Origin: an uncultured Lachnospiraceae bacterium | GTDB lineage: Bacteria; Bacillota; Clostridia; Lachnospirales; Lachnospiraceae | Assembly: GCA_910589635.1 (NCBI GenBank) | Contig: CAJUTD010000135.1 | Location: forward strand, 1-5,100 | DNA: 5,100 nucleotides | Direction: 5' to 3' | Shown here: positions 1 through 5,100 of the stretch, one piece after another | Layout: the number at the start of each line of letters is the position of its first letter | Position numbering within the stretch: the stretch's first letter is position 1 | Notes under the pieces: generated by a model | The model's database searches: none | The model's input: only the letters and a program-made list of their open reading frames with translations | Told to the model about the DNA's origin: nothing | Position numbers and translations under genes: made by a program

Positions 1-230
1 AACGCCAGTAGGAATTTAACATCTCCTTCTGAGGGTACAGTCTGGTATCCTCCTTGCATGACAGCATTAAAATAGGCCGGCTGAATTCCAGGTCCCGCAG
101 GCCCTTGTGGTCCAGGCTCGCCCTGAAGACCGGGTTTGCCCTGTGGTCCCATAGGCCCTTGCGGCCCAGGTTCGCCCTGCGGCCCTTGGCAGCAGCAATT
201 ACAGCAAAATCTATTGTGGTTATTATACAT
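1..230 (-). CDS. Collagen-like (Gly-X-Y) surface/spore protein, N-terminal part; 3' end outside window
   Basis: This is a partial gene: 76 codons are visible and the reading frame is still open at base 1. The product starts MYNNHNRF, then has a Cys cluster (C9, C10, C12, C13, C14), about 11 uninterrupted Gly-X-Y triplets (residues 16-48, rich in GPQ, GEP and GPM) and the beginning of a non-collagen domain (from I49; PAYFNAV, then VPSEGDVKFLL). Gly-X-Y runs form collagen triple helices. In Firmicutes such proteins, for example BclA-type exosporium filaments, carry a C-terminal TNF/C1q-like trimerisation domain, and the visible start of the C-terminal part is compatible with that. There is no signal peptide or membrane segment, which fits assembly from the mother cell onto a spore. 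The start ATG at 230-228 is chosen because GGAGGG (238-243) lies 7 bases upstream. An ATG at 235-233 is too close to that site and opens a different frame without Gly-X-Y triplets. The collagen nature is seen directly; the spore location is inferred. Confidence 0.85.
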   Translation of the reverse strand, partial: MYNNHNRFCCNCCCQGPQGEPGPQGPMGPQGKPGLQGEPGPQGPAGPGIQPAYFNAVMQGGYQTVPSEGDVKFLLA

Positions 231-237
231 TTCATTT

Positions 238-243
238 CCCTCC
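238..243 (-). promoter_or_regulatory. Ribosome binding site of the collagen-like gene
   Basis: GGAGGG on the minus strand, 7 bases before ATG 230-228. It decides between two overlapping ATGs (235-233 and 230-228) in favour of the inner one. Confidence 0.8.
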
Positions 244-261
244 TTTTTCGTATTTTAATTT

Positions 262-289
262 CATCTTATGCAGGCAGCTATTGTTTGTG
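262..289 (-). promoter_or_regulatory. Possible sigma-K-like sporulation promoter for the collagen-like gene
   Basis: Read on the minus strand, CACA (289-286) is followed by 16 bases between its AC core and GCATAAGATG (271-262). This fits the Bacillus sigma-K pattern (mACm, about 16 bases, gCATAnnnTA), with one mismatch at the last -10 base. The start point would fall near 255, leaving a leader of about 25 bases that contains the ribosome binding site. Sigma-K control would suit a late mother-cell spore-surface protein. Short degenerate motifs like this arise easily by chance in AT-rich intergenic DNA, so this is a suggestion only. Confidence 0.35.
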
Positions 290-333
290 CCATTGCGTGT
301 TTTCATTTCAAAGAATTCAAAATGGTGTGAAGA

Positions 334-362
334 TTGCCATCCTTTTCCTGCCATGATATAAT
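334..362 (+). promoter_or_regulatory. Sigma-A promoter with extended -10, for the secreted FIVAR/Ig-like protein gene
   Basis: The -35 box TTGCCA (334-339) matches 5 of 6 consensus bases. A 17-base spacer leads to a perfect -10 box TATAAT (357-362), preceded by TG at 354-355, an extended -10. Transcription should start near 369, giving a leader of roughly 30 bases before ATG 400. The gene is therefore likely transcribed by the housekeeping sigma factor. No operator-like palindrome or riboswitch is evident in the short leader. Confidence 0.8.
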
Positions 363-388
363 GAGTTTGTTACATTGTAAAATTTTAA

Positions 389-399
389 AGAGGGAAAGG
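389..399 (+). promoter_or_regulatory. Ribosome binding site of the secreted FIVAR/Ig-like protein
   Basis: The purine tract AGAGGGAAAGG lies directly before ATG 400-402. AGAGGG (389-394) is 5 bases from that ATG. The downstream AAGGA (396-400) could alternatively serve an in-frame ATG at 409, 8 bases further on. Either way translation starts here and not at the upstream in-frame TTG at 334, which is part of the -35 box. Confidence 0.7.
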
Positions 400-2769
400 A
401 TGAGAAAAATGGTTAAAAAATTTTGGAGGAAAGCAAATGCACTTTTACTGGCCGCCGCCATGACAGTGACGCTGCTGCCGGCACAGACGTCATATGCGGC
501 CGGAGCGGATGACGGGACAGGCGCAGCCGCCTCACAGCAGGCAGAAAATGCGGATTCCGCCTTGGATTTAGCCGTCATAACGGGAAAGGAATATACAGTG
601 ATAAAAGGCAATGCGCCGGTTCTTCCTAAGAAAGCGAATGTGACGTCAGACAACGGAACCATGGCTGCGACACAGATACAGTGGGAGCAGTGGGATAACG
701 GCACAGCGGCTGGAAAACATACCGTGACAGGTACGGTAGGCGGAAATCAGATTTCGGTAACGGTGGATGTTCTGCCTTGTGATGAAGAGGTAGCGGATGC
801 AAACGCAGCAAATGGAACAAACGCAGTACATCCGTTGAAGGGATATAAAGGTCTGTTCGTGGCAGAGTACGATATCGTTCCTGATGAAGTAAAGTCTACA
901 CATGACAGGGCAGTTATCTATCTTCCGGAAAAAACGAATGACGGACAGCCGTTTGATGCGGAAAATTGCTGGGACTATGGGGCAAGGATTCAATTTAAAC
1001 ATGGCTATAACAATGTAACGTATTTCCAGACCCAGCTTGGAGACGGGCAGGGAAACAAGGAATATTATCCGACAGATGCGGCATTGGATGAGGCATTAGC
1101 GAATAACAGGCCTATTCAAACGATACCGTTTGATGAAATCAATCCTTACCGTGTGCGCGTGGTGATGGATACAGTTACCGATAAGGCGAAAGCCAATTAC
1201 AAGGTATATATCACAGACCCAGATGGCATTGAGCATGAAATCAGTGCGCCGGGTGGCAATGGCTTCCGTGTCTATCCTAAGGATGGGATTGTCAAAAGTT
1301 TTGCAGCAGTCCGCGGAAGTTATCGTTTGATAAACCATAAAATCAGCTGGATTTCAGGTTATGTTACAAAGAAGACAGAGACATACTATAAGGCGCAGAA
1401 TGCTGTGGAATATGTGAAAGAAGGCGATGGTATTGTCACCAAAGAGCTTCCGGGTGTCCTTACAGGACAGTCTGCGGCAGAGGTTGTCAAAGATAATCAA
1501 AGTTATTCGTTAGATACTGAGAAGTCCGGTTGGTATAACGGAGAGGAAAAGGTTGCTTCTGTGACAGCTGAAGAGGGAGACACCGTTACTTACCGTGCAT
1601 ACTACAATTATGTGAAAGCAATTAATAAGACGGAGCTGAATGGGAAAATACAGGAAGCGGCAAATCTGAAGGAAGAAGATTATACCTCCGGCAGCTGGAA
1701 GACATTTCAGGATGCCCTGACAACAGCAAGCCAGGTGAACGCAGCCACAACGGCAAGCCAGGCCAAAGTTGACGAGGCTGGGCAGTCATTGGACACTGCG
1801 AAAGAGAATTTGGTCAGCATAAAGAAATTGAAAGAAGCTGTTGACAAGCTCAAGCAGGAACTCGCAGACAAAGAGGAGCATAAAGCTGATTATACAAATT
1901 GGGATGAAGCAGAGCGTGTGCTGAGAAATGCACAAATCATATTAAACAGGGCCAATGCAACAAAGACGCAGGTGGAAGACGCGGAGAAGAGTTTGGAGAT
2001 CACATTGATTGCCAAAGAGCAGCCCAAGCAGGTAGATAAGACGGCGTTAAATCAAGCGATTGCAAATGCAAGGGCGAAGAAAGCAGCGGATTATAAGTCT
2101 GCAAGCTACCGTAATATGCAGTCGAAACTGACAGCAGCACAAGCTGTGGCAAACAATTCCAACGCAACGCAGGAAGAAGTGGATAGAGCGAAAAATGAGT
2201 TGGTGAACGCAGTCAGCAGACTCGTAAAAACAGTGAAAGTGAAATCCATTAAGCGCGCGGCGAAAAGTTATAAAATTGCAGCAGGCAAAAAGCTTGATTT
2301 GAAAAAGGTGTTTAGCGTTGCTCCTCAAAATGCAGATAACAAGAAGCTGACGTATTCTATTGATAAAAAGTATCGTAATTATGCCTCTATTAAGTCCGGC
2401 GTAGTGACTGTGAAGAAAAAGGGAGCGGGTAAGACCATTTCCGTTAAGGCAGCGGCAGCAGATGGAAGCGGCAAGACGGCAACTGTCAAGATTAAGATTA
2501 TGAAGAGCGCCGTAACCAAGATTACGGTCAAGAAGAAAACGCTTTCGGTAAAGGCCGGCAAGCAAATTACGATTAAGCCTGTTGTAAAGCCAAACAACAA
2601 AAACGTAAATAAGACCTTATCTTATACGTCTTCCAATGAAAAACTGGCGACGGTAAAGAATGGCGTTGTCAAAACGAAAAAGGGCAAAAAAGGAAAAGTG
2701 ACGATTACCATTCGCTCAACTGATGGCACGAATAAGAGTGTGAAAGTAAAAATTAATATTAAAAAATAA
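400..2769 (+). CDS. Secreted multidomain surface protein: Big_4-like, FIVAR-like x3, Lys-rich Big_2-like x2
   Basis: The product is 789 residues, probably a secreted, wall-associated adhesin or carbohydrate-binding protein. Residues 1-33 form a Sec signal peptide: basic MRKMVKKFWRK, a hydrophobic core at 12-28 and likely cleavage after SYA (31-33). Residues 58-126 look like an Ig-like Big_4 domain (VIKGNAPVLP, then IQWEQWDN). Residues 144-325 are a beta-rich, aromatic region I cannot assign; a lectin-like jelly roll is possible. Residues 332-407 are a small beta module faintly like MucBP. Three FIVAR-like helical repeats follow at about 408-472, 475-539 and 545-609, each with a DYT/DYK motif (427, 497, 564). 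Residues 612-701 and 703-789 are two Big_2-like Ig domains, extremely Lys-rich. No LPXTG motif, C-terminal membrane helix or SLH repeat is seen, so retention may rely on charge. The only cysteines are C127 and C190. No catalytic motif was recognised. A sigma-A promoter and ribosome binding site set the start at 400 (409 is the alternative). Domain calls are by eye. Confidence 0.9.
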   Translation: MRKMVKKFWRKANALLLAAAMTVTLLPAQTSYAAGADDGTGAAASQQAENADSALDLAVITGKEYTVIKGNAPVLPKKANVTSDNGTMAATQIQWEQWDNGTAAGKHTVTGTVGGNQISVTVDVLPCDEEVADANAANGTNAVHPLKGYKGLFVAEYDIVPDEVKSTHDRAVIYLPEKTNDGQPFDAENCWDYGARIQFKHGYNNVTYFQTQLGDGQGNKEYYPTDAALDEALANNRPIQTIPFDEINPYRVRVVMDTVTDKAKANYKVYITDPDGIEHEISAPGGNGFRVYPKDGIVKSFAAVRGSYRLINHKISWISGYVTKKTETYYKAQNAVEYVKEGDGIVTKELPGVLTGQSAAEVVKDNQSYSLDTEKSGWYNGEEKVASVTAEEGDTVTYRAYYNYVKAINKTELNGKIQEAANLKEEDYTSGSWKTFQDALTTASQVNAATTASQAKVDEAGQSLDTAKENLVSIKKLKEAVDKLKQELADKEEHKADYTNWDEAERVLRNAQIILNRANATKTQVEDAEKSLEITLIAKEQPKQVDKTALNQAIANARAKKAADYKSASYRNMQSKLTAAQAVANNSNATQEEVDRAKNELVNAVSRLVKTVKVKSIKRAAKSYKIAAGKKLDLKKVFSVAPQNADNKKLTYSIDKKYRNYASIKSGVVTVKKKGAGKTISVKAAAADGSGKTATVKIKIMKSAVTKITVKKKTLSVKAGKQITIKPVVKPNNKNVNKTLSYTSSNEKLATVKNGVVKTKKGKKGKVTITIRSTDGTNKSVKVKINIKK

Positions 2770-2785
2770 TATATAAAAGACTTTT

Positions 2786-2810
2786 TTGATTATGCAGCTG
2801 GCGTAATCGG
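2786..2810. other. Small hairpin in the convergent intergenic gap
   Basis: GATTATGC (2788-2795) pairs with GCGTAATC (2801-2808) through one G-T wobble around a 5-base loop; two more wobble pairs extend the stem in the plus-strand RNA. It begins 18 bases after the stop of the secreted protein gene. The T6 run (2782-2787) precedes the stem on the plus strand, and the minus strand has A6 after it, so it lacks the U-tract of a standard intrinsic terminator. It may protect the 3' end of the plus-strand mRNA or be a weak or factor-dependent stop. Confidence 0.35.
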
Positions 2811-2824
2811 TAAACAATTTTATA

Positions 2825-2883
2825 TCAAAATTACAGCGAAAAGGCGCCTGGAACAGTAGTATGTAAACCATGCGCCTTTTCGC
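2825..2883 (-). terminator. Possible intrinsic terminator overlapping the end of the minus-strand operon
   Basis: A perfect 12-bp inverted repeat, GCGAAAAGGCGC (2836-2847) and GCGCCTTTTCGC (2872-2883), flanks a 24-base loop. Eight of the 12 pairs are G-C. On the minus strand the stem ends two bases before the TAA stop (2833-2831) and is followed by TGTAATTTTG, a modest U-rich stretch. Termination is therefore plausible only for the leftward operon; on the plus strand no T-run follows. The whole hairpin is coding sequence for the last residues of the 263-residue protein. The long loop and interrupted U-tract lower confidence. Confidence 0.5.
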
Positions 2884-3622
2884 GTTCATTGGATTGCTTT
2901 GCCGACAATTCCTGCGTATGTTTCGGGCGGTCAGAAAGATGCTTTTCAGCGGAACGTTTGTCCTCGGCGCGCTGTGCCAGCATGGTCTGCAATTCACTGC
3001 ACAGTTGGCGCTCCTTGGCCTCTTTTTTGTGCAGGCGGCTGCTCAAATTATCTATGCGTGTATTCGTAGTTGTAAATTCTTCAATTGTAAGTTCATGCGA
3101 ATCTTCCATTTTCTTTTCCGGCGTAATTCTTTGCTGTTGGTCTTTCATTGCCTCAAGCTCCAACCGCTCCGGCTCCTGCTCCAAAAATCCGAAGGCGTCT
3201 CTCAAGGTTTGGTGCCCCTGACGTCGCATGAGCTCTTTCAGACATTTGAGAAAAGATTCGCTTTTTTTGCTGCCTGCCATGTCGTAAAAAAGCGCTTGGC
3301 TGCGCAGCGGTACTTCCGATGAGAATAAGGTCTTTTTGTCGCCGTGGTTGACCTTTTTCATGGTCGTGCGGTCAAGGTGTTTTTCCTTTTCCGTATGTAC
3401 CGGGGTGCCGGCGACCTCAAAAGCCTCTAAAGAAAAGCCTTCCCGGTCTTGGCCTGCTTTTTTGTCTTTTTTTAGGTAATGGAGGGCGCCATAGGAATTT
3501 TTCAGCGCGTAATCCTCTTGCTTATGAGTATCTTTTTTCGTCTCCGGCTGTTGTATGTGCAGGATGGACTGCCCCGATTCCCAGCGTCTATTTTGTGGTT
3601 TTTCTTTCCAATAAAAGCTCAT
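2831..3622 (-). CDS. Uncharacterised charged coiled-coil protein downstream of eCIS-type ATPase
   Basis: The product is 263 residues and I recognise no family. It is very hydrophilic, rich in Lys, Glu, Arg and Gln, with no signal peptide or membrane segment, so it is probably cytoplasmic. The N-terminal third looks poorly ordered, with a YGALHYL patch at 44-50. A likely helical segment lies at about 106-160, including LKCLKELMRRQG (125-136) and FGFLEQEPERLELEAM (144-159). A probable coiled coil covers about 187-230, with heptad positions I190, L193, L197, L207, L211 and M214. The ATG at 3622 is preferred over an in-frame GTG at 3631 because AGGTG (3631-3635) sits 8 bases before the ATG. The gene begins 34 bases after the ATPase stop, same strand, so co-transcription is likely. 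The final residues lie inside a perfect inverted repeat. The neighbour suggests an accessory, chaperone or cargo-related role in a contractile injection system, but that rests on position only. Confidence 0.75.
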   Translation of the reverse strand: MSFYWKEKPQNRRWESGQSILHIQQPETKKDTHKQEDYALKNSYGALHYLKKDKKAGQDREGFSLEAFEVAGTPVHTEKEKHLDRTTMKKVNHGDKKTLFSSEVPLRSQALFYDMAGSKKSESFLKCLKELMRRQGHQTLRDAFGFLEQEPERLELEAMKDQQQRITPEKKMEDSHELTIEEFTTTNTRIDNLSSRLHKKEAKERQLCSELQTMLAQRAEDKRSAEKHLSDRPKHTQELSAKQSNEREKAHGLHTTVPGAFSL

Positions 3623-3630
3623 ATTTTTCA

Positions 3631-3635
3631 CACCT
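3631..3635 (-). promoter_or_regulatory. Ribosome binding site of the 263-residue protein
   Basis: AGGTG on the minus strand, 8 bases before ATG 3622-3620. It overlaps the alternative GTG start at 3631-3629, which has only a weak AAAG upstream, so the ATG is the better start. Confidence 0.55.
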
Positions 3636-3656
3636 GACTTTAAAAATTAATATGTT

Positions 3657-5100
3657 TCATATTGTTGATTTTTCGCTGCTATTTGGCGCCCAGGCCACAG
3701 ACATACCGGCAGAGTTGTCAAACAAATGTCCATATTCCCCATATTCGCTGCGGCTGAGTTTTTTGCCGCTTTTTTCCAGCTCATGGCTGATGCCCTTCAA
3801 TATTCGGTCCATGGTAAGCAGTGGTTCCTTTACTTCCGCGGCAAGAAAGCCGGCGTAAATCAGTGCGTTTTTGATGACGCTGCCCGATACCTCAAATTGC
3901 TTTGCCAGGAAATCGAAATCAATCTCATCCGCTAAGGGAAGCGTGGGCGGAACCATAGATTGCCACATCTGTTTTCGCAGGTGGGCGTCGGGCAGCGGGA
4001 AGTCGATAATGTCGCTGATTCTGCGCCGGAAAGCACTGTCAAAGTTTTGCAGATAATTGGTGGCGAGGATGCTGACGCCTTCAAATTCTTCCATTTTCTG
4101 CAAGAGAAAGGCAATTTCCATGTTGCTGTATTTATCGTTGGATTCTTTGACTTCCGTGCGTTTGGAAAACAGTACGTCAGCCTCGTCAAAGAAGAGGATA
4201 GCCATGCTGTTTTGCGCTTCACCAAAAATGCGGTTCAGCTTTTTCTCCGTCTCGCCGATGTATTTGTCCACGACTGAGGGCAGTTCCACCCGGTAGAGTT
4301 CCATGCCAAGTTCCGCTGCCATAACTTGTGCAGCCATTGTCTTTCCGGTGCCGGGGGGTCCGGCAAACACCATGGACACGCCGTTGCCATAGGGCGATTT
4401 CTCTTTGAAGCCCCATTCTTCGTATACGAGTTTGCGGTTGCGTACACGGTTTATGATATGGAATATTTTCTGTCTGGGCATCTCCGGGAGGATAATATCC
4501 TCCATGCGGTAAACGCCCTGGATTTTTTTGGCATACTTGTCCAGGGAATGGGAAGAGACGCGCAGCACGGCGCGTTTTAAATGCGCATCAGTGATGCGTT
4601 CCGTCCCATCGCTAAGAGAGTAAGACTTTGCAAGTTCCAGAATCTCGCGCATTCTGCCAGGCAGGAAATCGTATCTGCCAAGGAAATTTCTGCGCACTTC
4701 TTCCCGCTGCCATAGATAGGCGTGTGTTAGATCGTCAAACAGTTTTTTATCCGCGAGTATGGCTTCCGCAGAGATGGAAAAGGGAAGGTATTGCCGGCCG
4801 TGAAGGAGGGAAAGTGGAAGTTCTTTATGTCCGCCTATAAAGAAGAGCGTCTCTTCATCCTCAAGCCAGTACAAGAGCGAAGCCAAATCGTCCTCCCCTT
4901 CCTCCAGCTCTATGGCGAACATGGCGTTATTTAACAGGCATTCCAGGCGCATTTCCCGGAGCTGGTTCTCGGACTGTAATGTCTTGTAAGGGATGACGGC
5001 AAAACTCTTATGTTCCTGCGCAGCGAGGCTGGCGTAATTGAGTTTGAGTGATGAAATGGGATTTAGAAACCTAGTGTTTATGCTGGTTGCAAGCAAATTT
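3657..5100 (-). CDS. AAA+ ATPase of contractile-injection-system type (Afp15/Pvc15-like), N-terminus outside window
   Basis: The frame is open to the right edge, so the gene is 5'-truncated; the first possible start is a TTG at 5096 at the very border, unlikely to be real. About 480 residues are visible, numbered here from that TTG. Residues 30-190 look like a degenerate AAA+ module: a sensor-1-like LFFIGG (84-89) and a lid-like helical stretch with FLPGRMREIL (144-153). Residues 200-420 form an active AAA+ domain of the Cdc48/FtsH-like kind: Walker A GPPGTGKT (246-253), Walker B ILFFDE (300-305), sensor-1 N347, likely arginine fingers in FRRR (356-359) and sensor-2-region GSVIKN (405-410), with Lys409 where Arg is more usual. 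The order degenerate AAA then active AAA, the YIGETEKKL motif and the PLADEIDFDFLA motif agree with my memory of Afp15/Pvc15-type eCIS ATPases, which act in particle assembly or payload loading. The AAA+ call is certain; the eCIS call is strong but from memory. A Cdc48-like ATPase outside an eCIS is the alternative. Confidence 0.9.
   Translation of the reverse strand, partial: NLLATSINTRFLNPISSLKLNYASLAAQEHKSFAVIPYKTLQSENQLREMRLECLLNNAMFAIELEEGEDDLASLLYWLEDEETLFFIGGHKELPLSLLHGRQYLPFSISAEAILADKKLFDDLTHAYLWQREEVRRNFLGRYDFLPGRMREILELAKSYSLSDGTERITDAHLKRAVLRVSSHSLDKYAKKIQGVYRMEDIILPEMPRQKIFHIINRVRNRKLVYEEWGFKEKSPYGNGVSMVFAGPPGTGKTMAAQVMAAELGMELYRVELPSVVDKYIGETEKKLNRIFGEAQNSMAILFFDEADVLFSKRTEVKESNDKYSNMEIAFLLQKMEEFEGVSILATNYLQNFDSAFRRRISDIIDFPLPDAHLRKQMWQSMVPPTLPLADEIDFDFLAKQFEVSGSVIKNALIYAGFLAAEVKEPLLTMDRILKGISHELEKSGKKLSRSEYGEYGHLFDNSAGMSVAWAPNSSEKSTI

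Noticed and set aside
120..185. Short direct DNA repeats at the left end, considered as a CRISPR or tandem repeat element
   Set aside because: The periodicity is 9-18 bases, in frame, and encodes Gly-Pro-Gln/Gly-Glu-Pro triplets; it is the collagen coding repeat.
296..326. AT-rich imperfect dyad around GAATTC in the intergenic region, considered as an operator
   Set aside because: Only about 5-bp outer arms match, with mismatches inside; this is expected by chance in AT-rich DNA.
54..356. Plus-strand open frame of 100 residues across the collagen-like gene and the intergenic region
   Set aside because: It is the antisense of the Gly-X-Y repeat (hence its Arg/Pro/Leu pattern) and crosses the divergent promoters. 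No start signal is evident.
334..399. Upstream in-frame TTG start at 334 for the secreted protein (811 residues)
   Set aside because: The TTG is the first part of the -35 box TTGCCA and lies upstream of the expected transcription start near 369. It has no ribosome binding site and would bury the signal peptide. ATG 400 behind AGAGGGAAAGG fits better.
2047..2565. Minus-strand open frame of 172 residues under the secreted protein gene
   Set aside because: It lies wholly within a well-supported gene on the other strand, and its Cys/Leu/Arg-rich composition is typical of antisense to Lys- and Ala-rich coding sequence.
2782..2810. Hairpin with nearby T6 as an intrinsic terminator for the secreted protein gene
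   Set aside because: The T-run comes before the stem on the plus strand, and the minus strand has A-run, so the order is wrong for intrinsic termination. Kept only as a hairpin.
2870..3322. Plus-strand open frame of 150 residues, hydrophobic, opposite the coiled-coil gene
   Set aside because: It is an antisense shadow: hydrophobic codons appear as complements of Lys/Glu/Gln-rich codons. No ribosome binding site or promoter is evident, and the minus-strand frame is longer, has a start signal and follows the ATPase.
3623..3631. GTG start at 3631 for the coiled-coil protein (266 residues)
   Set aside because: It has only a weak upstream AAAG, while AGGTG is placed 8 bases before ATG 3622. The difference is three residues and cannot be settled by sequence alone.

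Overview
The window looks like the chromosome of a low-to-mid GC, endospore-forming Gram-positive bacterium. A gut Clostridia of the Lachnospiraceae type is my best guess. The grounds are strong purine-rich Shine-Dalgarno sites, a near-consensus sigma-A promoter, a secreted protein built from FIVAR-like and Lys-rich Big_2-like modules, and a bacterial collagen-like protein of the kind found on spores. This placement is inference from style; no rRNA or marker gene is present.

Layout. Positions 1-230 (minus) hold the first 76 codons of a collagen-like protein: a Cys-rich head, about 11 Gly-X-Y triplets, then the start of a C-terminal domain. Positions 231-399 are a divergent intergenic region. 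It has a clear sigma-A promoter for the rightward gene and a possible sporulation (sigma-K-like) promoter for the leftward gene. Positions 400-2769 (plus) encode a 789-residue secreted multidomain surface protein: signal peptide, Ig-like Big_4-type domain, an unassigned beta-rich region, three FIVAR-like helical repeats and two very Lys-rich Ig-like domains. Positions 2770-2830 are a short convergent gap.

Positions 2831-5100 carry two genes on the minus strand, read right to left. First comes a two-part AAA+ ATPase that runs off the right edge. It resembles the Afp15/Pvc15 ATPase of extracellular contractile injection systems (eCIS). After 34 bases comes a highly charged 263-residue protein with a probable coiled coil that I cannot assign to any family. 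A 12-bp perfect inverted repeat covers the end of this gene and may be the operon terminator.

How they fit together. The ATPase and the unknown protein are probably co-transcribed and look like the 3' end of an eCIS cluster whose structural genes (tube, sheath, baseplate, spike) would lie to the right, outside the window. If so, the unknown protein is the most interesting item here, as a candidate uncharacterised accessory factor or cargo-related protein. The FIVAR/Ig protein and the collagen-like protein are independently transcribed cell- or spore-surface genes; nothing in the sequence ties them functionally to the injection system. No tRNA, rRNA, CRISPR array, transposase or integrase was seen.
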